Part shown: positions 16,461-23,331 of the stretch, piece after piece | Layout of the letters: every line of letters begins with the position of its first letter | Position numbering within the stretch: position 1 is the stretch's first letter | Origin: an uncultured Bacteroidales bacterium | GTDB taxonomy: Bacteria > Bacteroidota > Bacteroidia > Bacteroidales > Bacteroidaceae | Reading direction: 5' to 3' | DNA length: 32,687 nucleotides | NCBI GenBank assembly: GCA_902768605.1 | Contig: CACXLY010000034.1 | Span: 1-32,687 of the forward strand | Position numbers and translations under genes: made by a program | The notes under the pieces: generated by a model | What the model was told of the DNA's origin: nothing | Database searches by the model: none | The model's input: only the letters and a program-made list of their open reading frames with translations

Positions 16461-17542
16461 CTATCTATTTCTATCATACCCAGGACACAGAGCGTATCGT
16501 CCGCGAGTGGAAGCAGGGGACGTTCCCCTCGCATTTCCTCTACGGCGCCTTGCAATTGGCAGGCGCGGGCTTCGACGTGCTCTGGCATCACCAGCGGCAT
16601 ACCTACAAGCGGCTTCGCGACACACTTGTCGCCACGTGGAAAGTGCTGACGTGTCGCAAGCGCTATGACGTGCTCTACGCCACGCACAGCCTTGGCATCG
16701 AGCCCATCATCCTCTTGCGTGCCCTGCGCCTTTACCGGCATCCCATCGTCGTTTGGCATCACCAGCCCATCGTCACAGCAAAGAACCCCTTGCGCGAGAC
16801 CTTGGCTCGCCTCTTCTATCGTGGCATGGACCATATGATATTCTTTTCCGAGCGACTCATTAAGGACAGCCTTCAGTCCCCGAAAGCAGACCCGCGCCGC
16901 ATGACAATGGTTCATTGGGGAGCAGATCTGGAGTACTACGACAGCCTCCTCCGTCTCTTCCCCCGCTCCCGAAGAGTAGGGGAGGGCCGAGATGCCACCT
17001 TCCCCGGGGAGAGTTCTGAGGTGGGATTCATCTCGACAGGCAAAGAGCTGCGCGACTTCGAGACGCTGCTCAAGGCTTTCCACGAGACGGGATTGCCACT
17101 TACATTATATGCCGAGAGGAAACGCCAGGCGTACTTCGAGAGCCTGCATCCGCAAGGTAATATCGACCTTCACTACGGCGACCGGCCCATCCCACACGAG
17201 ATAGCGCAAAGGGTGGCCCGAAGCCGCTGCGTCTGCATCTGCTGCCAGCGGAGCAACTATACAGTGGGACTGACGACCGTCGTTGAGGCGCTCGCGCTCG
17301 GCCTCCCTATTCTGTGCACCCGCAATCCACAAATGCCGATGGACATCGAGGCGGAGGGCTGCGGCTTCTGGCTCGAGGTGGGCGACGTGGCGGGCTGGGA
17401 GGAGAAGCTGCGCTACATCGCGAGCCATCCCGACGAAGCAGAGGCGATGGGCAAGCGCGGACGTGCCCTCGCCGAACGACTCTACAATGCCGAGCAATGC
17501 GGTAAAGAAGTAGCAAACATCATCAGAAGATATGAAACATAG
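16457..17542 (+). CDS. Glycosyltransferase, GT4-like
   Basis: I start at MTIYFYHTQD (16457), which overlaps the acyltransferase stop by 4 nt. The 361-residue protein has a Rossmann-like C-terminal half with RSRCVCICCQRSNYTVGLTTVVEALALGLP, the usual GT-B donor-binding region with its conserved Glu, and then DVAGWEEKLRYIASHPDEA. It should transfer a sugar from a nucleotide donor to a lipid-linked glycan at the cytoplasmic face. Residues about 166-190 (FPRSRRVGEGRDATFPGESS) coincide with a GC-rich palindromic repeat at 16954-17025, so this loop looks acquired. Its 3' end overlaps the cyclophilin gene by 11 nt. Confidence 0.85.
   Translation: MTIYFYHTQDTERIVREWKQGTFPSHFLYGALQLAGAGFDVLWHHQRHTYKRLRDTLVATWKVLTCRKRYDVLYATHSLGIEPIILLRALRLYRHPIVVWHHQPIVTAKNPLRETLARLFYRGMDHMIFFSERLIKDSLQSPKADPRRMTMVHWGADLEYYDSLLRLFPRSRRVGEGRDATFPGESSEVGFISTGKELRDFETLLKAFHETGLPLTLYAERKRQAYFESLHPQGNIDLHYGDRPIPHEIAQRVARSRCVCICCQRSNYTVGLTTVVEALALGLPILCTRNPQMPMDIEAEGCGFWLEVGDVAGWEEKLRYIASHPDEAEAMGKRGRALAERLYNAEQCGKEVANIIRRYET
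16954..17025. repeat. Class II-like palindrome inside the GT4 gene
   Basis: It contains TCTTCCCCCGCTCCCGAAGA, AGTAGGGGAGGG, and then CCACCTTCCCCGGGGAGAG with TTCTGAGGTGGG. The inner palindrome followed by a TT-AGGTGGG tail resembles the class II plan. It is read in frame by the glycosyltransferase. Confidence 0.6.
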
Positions 17543-18215
17543 AATTTTACTTATCATCATCGCTTTCCTCTGCTTGGGAACACTTTCTCTCGAAGGAAAG
17601 AAAAAGGAGAAACGCCATGTCGTACGCATCGAGACGAGTGTGGGCAACATCCGCGTCGCCTTGTCGGACGACACGCCGCTGCACACCAAGAACTTCCTTA
17701 AACTTGCCCGCAAGGGTTTCTACGACGGGACGCTCTTCCACCGTTGCATCAAGGACTTCATGATCCAAGGCGGCGACCCCGACAGCCGCGGCGCGGCGCC
17801 CGGCCAGCTGCTGGGTGAAGGCGGCCCCGGCTACACCATCCCCGCCGAGTTCTGCCTGCCGTATCTCTACCACTGGCGCGGCGCGTTGGCAGCTGCGAGA
17901 GAACCCGACGACGTCAACCCCGAGATGGAGAGCAGCGGCTCTCAGTTCTACATCGTCTATGGCAAGAAACAGGCCGCCGCCGACATCCGCAAGGTGCGGG
18001 CCATGCTGGAGGAAAAAGGCATCGAGCTCACCCCGCAGATGGTCGATGACTACTACATGCGTGGCGGCACGCCTCACCTCGACGGGCAATATACCGTCTT
18101 TGGCGAAGTCATCGAGGGTATGGAGGTGGTGAAGGTCATTCAAGGAGTGGAGACAGACGACAACAACAGGCCCCTGCAAGACGTTGTCGTCAGGCGAATG
18201 GTGGTAGAACAATAG
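17532..18215 (+). CDS. Cyclophilin-type peptidyl-prolyl cis-trans isomerase, exported
   Basis: The 227-residue protein has an N-terminal signal sequence (MKHRILLIIIAFLCLGTLS) and a cyclophilin domain: VRIETSVGNIRVAL, FHRCIKDFMIQGGDP with the active-site Arg, ESSGSQFYIVYG, and YTVFGEVIEGMEVV. It catalyses proline isomerisation during protein folding in the periplasm or envelope. A short insertion (about residues 153-178, DIRKVRAMLEEKGIELTPQ) is common in Bacteroidetes members. It overlaps the upstream glycosyltransferase by 11 nt and so is probably the last gene of that operon, although its function is general. Confidence 0.94.
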   Translation: MKHRILLIIIAFLCLGTLSLEGKKKEKRHVVRIETSVGNIRVALSDDTPLHTKNFLKLARKGFYDGTLFHRCIKDFMIQGGDPDSRGAAPGQLLGEGGPGYTIPAEFCLPYLYHWRGALAAAREPDDVNPEMESSGSQFYIVYGKKQAAADIRKVRAMLEEKGIELTPQMVDDYYMRGGTPHLDGQYTVFGEVIEGMEVVKVIQGVETDDNNRPLQDVVVRRMVVEQ

Positions 18216-18267
18216 AAATAAATACATATTTATATACAAAAACACTTCCTTTTTGTCAAAAAAGTTG

Positions 18268-18275
18268 TACCTTTG
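18268..18275 (+). promoter_or_regulatory. Promoter -7 box of the PCMD lipoprotein gene
   Basis: TACCTTTG followed by CAGCC lies 34 nt before the ATG at 18310. A matching -33 box at the usual distance is weak. Confidence 0.6.
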
Positions 18276-18309
18276 CAGCCGAAATAACGCAAACAGCAGT
18301 TTTAAGAGC

Positions 18310-19521
18310 ATGCACAAGACATCAATCGCGGCACTTTTTGCCGTGCCCCTCTTCCTCGTTTCATGTATTCCGGCAGAGGATCCCAACACGGAGTGCGACA
18401 TCGAAGCCGTATCGCTTCATTTTGAGACACCTACCGACGTCTTCTACCACGACTATGACACGCTGCAGACTGTCATATCGACGGAGACCGCCATCGAGTT
18501 CATCATTCGCAGCTATGCTAACGTGCAGAGCGTTCCCACGACATTGCGCATCACTCCCGACGCGACGGTCTTCATCAAGTCAGCCGACGGAACGGACATC
18601 CCCTTCCGTAACGGCTCGGCCGTCGACTTCTCGGACGAGAAGGTGCAACGCTTTCGCGTCGTCTCGGAAGACAAGATGTGGAGCCGCGACTATAGCATTG
18701 CCGTCCTTCACGAGGCGCCAAACGAGGGCAACCTCTTCTTCGACTTCGAAACGTACGCACTCGATGCCTCGGGCAAGTACTACGTTTGGGAGACTTCCGA
18801 CGTCTTTACGGACGGGACGTGGAAAAACGGCAACCCGGGCTTCAAGATAAGTAAGTCGTCGGCTCAGCCGCTGGATTATCCGTCTACGCCCGTGGCTGGC
18901 GGAGGCCCCGACGGCAGTGCCTGCGTCAAACTCGAGACGTGCGACACGGGTCCTTTTGGCAAGATGGTGAACATGCGATTGGCTTCCGGCTCCATGTTCA
19001 ACGGCATCTTCGACGTGGGCAATGCGCTGACCGACGCCCTCAAAGCCACTCAGTTCGGCACGCCCTTCCTGCACAAGCCCGTCATGCTGCGCGTCTGGCT
19101 GCGCTTCGAGCCGGGTAGTGTCTTCCAGGACCGCGACGGGAATGTCGTGGAGGGAGTCATCGACGAGCCCGACGTTTACGTAGTGCTCTATCGCAACGAA
19201 GACGCGGAGGGGAATCGGGTACAGCTCGACGGCAACGACGTCCTGTCGAGCCCCTACATCATCGGCCTGGGGCGTCTGCCGCACCATTACAATGCCGACG
19301 GCACCGACCAGCTTTCCGCCAACCCCATCCACGGCTTGACAAATGAGTGGCAGGAGGTGACGATTCCCGTGAATTACAAATCCGAGCCCGATCCCGTCAT
19401 CTTGCAGAACAAGGGCTACAGCCTCATCATCGGCTTTGCCAGCAGTTGGGGCGGCGCTCACTTCAAGGGAGCCATCGGCAGCAAGTACTATATCGACAAC
19501 GCCCAGCTCTTCTGCGAATAA
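18310..19521 (+). CDS. PCMD-domain surface lipoprotein
   Basis: I start at MHKTSIAALFAVPLFLVSC (18310), because the upstream ATG at 18253 lies before the promoter box. LVSC is a clear lipobox, so this is a lipoprotein of 403 residues. An N-terminal immunoglobulin-like part (about 25-140) precedes the putative carbohydrate-metabolism domain PCMD, recognisable by FFDFETYAL, GNPGFKIS, PVMLRVWLRFEPG and KYYIDNAQL. The family occurs on Bacteroidetes surfaces, and beta-sandwich glycan binding is suspected, not shown. It lies directly before an outer-membrane barrel gene, a recurrent pairing. Confidence 0.85.
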   Translation: MHKTSIAALFAVPLFLVSCIPAEDPNTECDIEAVSLHFETPTDVFYHDYDTLQTVISTETAIEFIIRSYANVQSVPTTLRITPDATVFIKSADGTDIPFRNGSAVDFSDEKVQRFRVVSEDKMWSRDYSIAVLHEAPNEGNLFFDFETYALDASGKYYVWETSDVFTDGTWKNGNPGFKISKSSAQPLDYPSTPVAGGGPDGSACVKLETCDTGPFGKMVNMRLASGSMFNGIFDVGNALTDALKATQFGTPFLHKPVMLRVWLRFEPGSVFQDRDGNVVEGVIDEPDVYVVLYRNEDAEGNRVQLDGNDVLSSPYIIGLGRLPHHYNADGTDQLSANPIHGLTNEWQEVTIPVNYKSEPDPVILQNKGYSLIIGFASSWGGAHFKGAIGSKYYIDNAQLFCE

Positions 19522-19578
19522 CAGCTACCACATCACCCGTCAGCGGGAACGACATTACGAACCAAACATTATGATATT

Positions 19579-20397
19579 ATGAAAAATAGAATATTAGCAC
19601 TTGCCCTGCTCCTTTCAGCCTGTACCTTCCTCCAGGCCAAGCAAAGCCAACCCTCTACGAGTAAGGAGGAAGCGTGGGAGAAATGGGGACCCACGGCGGG
19701 CCTGAAGAGCGGCGGATTCCTTGTCCGCGCCGGATACGTCATCGGCGGCACCACACCGCTGCCCCTTCCCGCCGAGGTGAGGAAGATAAACGGTTTCCGT
19801 CCGAGGGGCGGCGTCAGCTTAGGCATCGACGGCTACCGCATGTTCTCGAAGCGTTGGGGCATCAGTGCCGGGGCTCACTTTTTCTGGGAAGGCTTCCATA
19901 CCGACGCAGACGTGAAGAACTACTACGTATGGCTCGAACAGGAGGGAGAAATCACGAAGGGCTACTTCACGGGCACCAACGTCACCAACACCGAGATGTG
20001 GGGCGTGACGCTTCCCCTGCTGGCCACCTTCCGCATGAGTCCCCGTTGGAACGTCAGCGCGGGGCCATACCTCAGCCTTTACTTCGACCAGACCTTCTCG
20101 GGCGAAGTGTTCGACAACAGCAAGGGCATCGGCTACCTGCGCGAAGACAAGCCGACCGGCACCAAGATACTTATGTCGCGCGAGAATCCCACGCCGTATC
20201 CCGACAACTTCCCCGAAAAGATGCAGCCCGTGGCAGTAGGCATCGAGGTGGCCTTCGACTGGAAAACCATGAAGCATATGAACGTCTTCGGCCTGCTCGA
20301 CTGGGGCATGACCGACATCTGGGACCGCAACTTCGAGGCCATCACCTTCAAGATGTACCCCATCTACGCCACTCTCGGCGTCGCCTATAGGTACTGA
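19579..20397 (+). CDS. Outer-membrane beta-barrel protein
   Basis: The 272-residue protein has a signal peptide (MKNRILALALLLSACTFLQA) and alternating amphipathic strands with aromatic ends. It finishes in ATLGVAYRY, a typical barrel terminus with a final aromatic residue. The SAC at residues 13-15 could be read as a lipobox, but the barrel ending makes a porin-like protein more likely. It follows the PCMD lipoprotein after 57 bp on the same strand, and the two probably form one complex or function. The ligand is unknown. Confidence 0.85.
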   Translation: MKNRILALALLLSACTFLQAKQSQPSTSKEEAWEKWGPTAGLKSGGFLVRAGYVIGGTTPLPLPAEVRKINGFRPRGGVSLGIDGYRMFSKRWGISAGAHFFWEGFHTDADVKNYYVWLEQEGEITKGYFTGTNVTNTEMWGVTLPLLATFRMSPRWNVSAGPYLSLYFDQTFSGEVFDNSKGIGYLREDKPTGTKILMSRENPTPYPDNFPEKMQPVAVGIEVAFDWKTMKHMNVFGLLDWGMTDIWDRNFEAITFKMYPIYATLGVAYRY

Positions 20398-20493
20398 AGT
20401 ATTGCTGTTCGGGAGGGGGATACTCCCCTCTGCCTTCTGCACCCTTATCCATCAGCGTTTCCGACATTATCACAGTATGAAGGGCTAACTAAA

Positions 20494-20700
20494 GTCTCGA
20501 AGAGACGACAGACCACAGACGGGGGTGCAACCCCCGGTAATGGTGCTAAGTAAAAGAAAGTCCTGAAAGGACGACAGAGCCATAAGCAAGTTGTAATTAA
20601 ACCAATTACATATTCTGTCGCCCTTCCAGGGCTTTGATTTAGTAAATGACATTCCCCCGGGGGTTGCACCCCCGTCTGTGTTCTATCGCACTTTCAGTGC
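20494..20700. repeat. Two class I REP elements in inverted orientation
   Basis: Left copy: GTCTCGAAGAGAC (20494-20506), GACCACAGAC, CGGGGGTGCAACCCCCG (20520-20536), GTCCTGAAAGGAC (20560-20572), CGACAGA. Right copy, reversed: TCTGTCG, GCCCTTCCAGGGC (20620-20632), CGGGGGTTGCACCCCCG (20658-20674), GTCTGTGTTC, GCACTTTCAGTGC (20688-20700). The hairpin arms differ in sequence between copies but keep base pairing, so the structure is what is conserved. Confidence 0.88.
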
Positions 20701-20768
20701 TTTTTTGCCGGACACCAATAATACAGAAGGAAAAACGCCTCGTGAGGGAGCGGCCGAGGCAACAGAAA

Positions 20769-20840
20769 GACCCCTTACCTCCCTTTAGGGGGAATTGGAC
20801 GCGCTACAGAAGGACCCCCTAACTCCCTTTGGGGGGAATT
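20769..20840. repeat. Two class II palindromes in direct orientation
   Basis: GACCCCTTACCTCCCTTTAG plus GGGGAATT (20769-20796) is followed by GACCCCCTAACTCCCTTTGG plus GGGGAATT (20813-20840). The second copy abuts 22-bp array 2. Confidence 0.75.
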
Positions 20841-20847
20841 TTTACGC

Positions 20848-21001
20848 TACAGCAAGCGTCGCCATTTCCTACAGCAAGGAAAAGCCAACGCCACAGCAAG
20901 GAAACGCCAACGCCACAGCAAGGAAACGCCAACGCCACAGCAAGGAAAAAACAACGCCACGTGTGGGAAAACCGGTTCCCTCACGTGGCGTTTTCTGACC
21001 C
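20848..21001. repeat. Array 2 of modular 22-bp repeats
   Basis: Seven phased units start at 20848, 20870, 20892, 20914, 20936, 20958 and 20980. The heads are TACAGC (2), CACAGC (3), CACGTG and CTCACG. The central bodies read AAGGAAACGCCAACGC, nearly the body of array 1. As in array 1, the unit at the edge switches to a CACGTG head. Confidence 0.88.
20944..20997 (-). terminator. Terminator-like hairpin after the DUF1846 gene, formed by the edge of 22-bp array 2
   Basis: On the minus strand AACGCCACGTGAGGGAA pairs with TTCCCACACGTGGCGTT across a CCGG centre and is followed by GTTTTTTCC. It lies 26 bp after the stop codon of the minus-strand gene, so it can end that transcript. Confidence 0.65.
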
Positions 21002-21022
21002 TATGTTTTGAAAGATGTCTGC

Positions 21023-22486
21023 TCAGGTCTTTCTGACGGGGTCGCAAGTCAAATCGACCCCCAGCTTCTTGAATATCTTGCGGTCCACCTCGCCGAGCAT
21101 GATGGTGGTGTGTGCTTGCAGTCCGGCCAGGCTGGGCAGTTGGGCGAGGGCGCGGCGGCAGTTGTCGTCCTGACGGCTCAGCACGGAGAGCGCCACGAGC
21201 ACCTCATCCGTGTGCAGGCGCGGGTTGTGGCCGCCCAGGTACTCAATCTTCGTGCGCTGGATGGGCTCGATAAAGTCCTGCGAGATGAGCTTGAGGCCGT
21301 GGTCGATGCCTGCCAGGTGCTTGGTGGCGTTGAGCAGAAGCGACGATGCCGTGCCGAGTAGGGGAGAGGAGGCCGCCGTGATGATGGTGCCGTCCTCCAG
21401 CTCGATGGCGGACGAGGGCACGCCGGATTCTTCCTGGCGCAAACGTGCTTCGACGGTCACCTTGCGGTCGTCCGTGCTGATCTTCGCCTGCTTGAGCAGC
21501 AGGTCTATCTTGTTGACCTCAGTCTCGTTGCAGGCACCGAGAGCCATCTGGTTGAGGGCGGTGTAGTAGCGCCTTATTATCTCGTCCTTTCCCGCCTGCT
21601 TGCAGACCTCGTCGTCGCAAATGCAGAAACCCACCATGTTCACGCCCATATCGGTCGGCGACTTGTAGGGGCATTCGCCGTAGATGCCTTCGAAAAGCGT
21701 GTTCAGCACGGGGAAAATCTCCACGTCGCGGTTGTAGTTGATGGCCACCTTGTTGTAGGCGTCCATATGGAACGGGTCGATCATGTTGACGTCGCCCAAA
21801 TCTGCCGTGGCAGCCTCGTATGCGATGTTGACGGGGTGCTTGAGGGGAAGGTTCCAGACGGGGAAGGTCTCGAACTTCGCATATCCGGCCTCGATGCCCC
21901 TCTTGCGCTCGGCGTAGAGCTGGCTCAGGCAGACAGCCATCTTGCCACTGCCGGGACCGGGCGCCGTCACGATGACCAGCGGACGCGTCGTCTCGACATA
22001 ATCGTTGCGGCCAAAGCCCTCGTCGGAGTTTATCAGCTGTACGTTGTTGGGATAGCCCTCGATGTTGTAGTGGTAGTAGGCGCGGATGCCGAGGTGCTCC
22101 AGTCGGCGGCGATAGATGGCCGCGCTGTTCTGACCGTTGTAGTGAGTGATGACGACGCCCGTCACCATGAAACCCCGCTTCTGGAACTCGCTGCGGAGTC
22201 GGAGCACGTCTTCGTCGTAGGTGATGCCCAGGTCCTGACGCACCTTGTTCTTCTCGATGTCGAGCGCGCTGATGACAATCAGGATCTCGGCCGACGGGCT
22301 GAGTTGCTGGAACATCCGCAACTTGCTGTCGGGCTGGAAGCCGGGCAAGACGCGGCAGGCGTGATAGTCGTCGAAAAGCTTGCCCCCCAGCTCCAGGTAA
22401 AGCTTGCCCGAGAACTTCGCAATGCGCTCCTGAATATGCTGCGACTGAATAGAAATGTATTTGTCGTTGTCGAAACCGTATTTCAT
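21023..22486 (-). CDS. DUF1846 family protein (UPF0371)
   Basis: The 487-residue cytoplasmic protein matches the DUF1846 family throughout: MKYGFDNDKYISIQSQHI, YLELGGKLFDDYHACRVLPGF, the glycine-rich VTAPGPGSGKMAVCLSQLYAE, and AINYNRDVEIFPVL. The GPGSGK stretch resembles a P-loop, and nucleotide binding is plausible but unproven. I know of no established reaction. It is a single-gene unit with its own promoter upstream and a hairpin terminator downstream, divergent from an HD hydrolase gene. Length is normal for the family. Confidence 0.9.
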   Translation of the reverse strand: MKYGFDNDKYISIQSQHIQERIAKFSGKLYLELGGKLFDDYHACRVLPGFQPDSKLRMFQQLSPSAEILIVISALDIEKNKVRQDLGITYDEDVLRLRSEFQKRGFMVTGVVITHYNGQNSAAIYRRRLEHLGIRAYYHYNIEGYPNNVQLINSDEGFGRNDYVETTRPLVIVTAPGPGSGKMAVCLSQLYAERKRGIEAGYAKFETFPVWNLPLKHPVNIAYEAATADLGDVNMIDPFHMDAYNKVAINYNRDVEIFPVLNTLFEGIYGECPYKSPTDMGVNMVGFCICDDEVCKQAGKDEIIRRYYTALNQMALGACNETEVNKIDLLLKQAKISTDDRKVTVEARLRQEESGVPSSAIELEDGTIITAASSPLLGTASSLLLNATKHLAGIDHGLKLISQDFIEPIQRTKIEYLGGHNPRLHTDEVLVALSVLSRQDDNCRRALAQLPSLAGLQAHTTIMLGEVDRKIFKKLGVDLTCDPVRKT

Positions 22487-22538
22487 AACCTCATCTACAA
22501 TTTAGCCGTTATCCATTTACCTTTCACACTTCAAACTG

Positions 22539-22546
22539 CAAAGGTA
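22539..22546 (-). promoter_or_regulatory. Promoter -7 box of the DUF1846 gene
   Basis: Minus-strand TACCTTTG, followed by CAGTTTG, lies about 53 nt before the ATG at 22486. It is back to back with the HD-gene promoter at 22590. Confidence 0.65.
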
Positions 22547-22589
22547 CAAAAAAATGAAGAATGAAGGATGAAGAATGAAAAATTATTTG

Positions 22590-22597
22590 TACTTTTG
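22590..22597 (+). promoter_or_regulatory. Promoter -7 box of the HD-domain gene
   Basis: TACTTTTG fits TAnnTTTG and lies 38 nt before the ATG. The DNA between the two divergent promoters is an ATGAAGAATGAAGG-type degenerate repeat. Confidence 0.6.
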
Positions 22598-22634
22598 TGC
22601 AAGAATTGGCAAACGGTAAGCGTTTATACGGTAA

Positions 22635-23183
22635 ATGATGAATGAATATATGGTAAACGAACTGATACATAAATACTGTGGCGACAATGCGCAGCAGGAG
22701 GAGATACTGCTGCGCCACAGCACGGACGTGGCCCGCCGAGCCCTGAAAATCGCCAAGGCCCATCCTGAGCTTGGAGCCGACGAGACGTTCCTCTGGGAGG
22801 CCGCTATGCTCCACGACATCGGCATCTGCCGCGTCGATGCGCCCAGCATCTTCTGCTACGGCACAGAGCCTTACATCCGTCACGGCATCCTGGGCGCTGA
22901 GATACTCCGCGGCGAAGGCCTCCCCCGACATGCCCGAGTGGCAGAGCGGCACACCGGTACCGGTCTGACGGCCAGAGAGATAGAGCACCAGAACCTGCCC
23001 CTTCCGCATCAGGACTTCACGCCTGAGAGCATTGAGGAGCAAATCGTCTGCTACGCCGACAAGTTTTATTCCAAGACGCGCCTCGACGTCGAGAAAACGC
23101 CCGAGCAAGCCCTACGCAGCCTCGAGAAGTTCGGTAGCGAGGGATTGGACGTCTTCAGGGCTTGGATAAAGCGCTTTGAATAG
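22635..23183 (+). CDS. HD-domain metal-dependent phosphohydrolase
   Basis: The 182-residue protein is a single HD domain: H28 in LRHSTDVARRA, the H60-D61 pair in AAMLHDIG, H83, H99, H106 and D142 in CYADKF. These residues would hold one or two metal ions for hydrolysis of a nucleotide or other phosphate. The substrate is unknown; this small HDIG type is common in Bacteroidetes as a stand-alone gene. The exact start is open among ATGs at 22635, 22638 and 22650; I use the first. It is divergent from the DUF1846 gene and precedes lptD, which has its own promoter. Confidence 0.88.
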   Translation: MMNEYMVNELIHKYCGDNAQQEEILLRHSTDVARRALKIAKAHPELGADETFLWEAAMLHDIGICRVDAPSIFCYGTEPYIRHGILGAEILRGEGLPRHARVAERHTGTGLTAREIEHQNLPLPHQDFTPESIEEQIVCYADKFYSKTRLDVEKTPEQALRSLEKFGSEGLDVFRAWIKRFE

Positions 23184-23265
23184 AAAAGAGTAAAAAGAAA
23201 CAAAGAAGAAATGATAAATGAAAACTGAAGAAGGCTCCCTCAACTTCTAAATAATTATAATTTTT

Positions 23266-23307
23266 CACTTTTCACTTTTCACTTTTCACTTTTTTGTCGT
23301 ACCTTTG
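23266..23307 (+). promoter_or_regulatory. lptD promoter with a 7-bp tandem repeat over the -33 region
   Basis: The -7 box is TACCTTTG (23300-23307). The expected -33 position, about 19 bp upstream, falls within four perfect CACTTTT copies (23266-23293). Copy-number change could alter promoter strength. Confidence 0.6.
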
Positions 23308-23331
23308 CAAATTGGAATAATTGTGTAGCGC

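Noticed and set aside
22930..22970. tRNA-like GTGGCAGAGCGG string
   Set aside because: It lies inside the HD-domain coding sequence and no cloverleaf partners are present.
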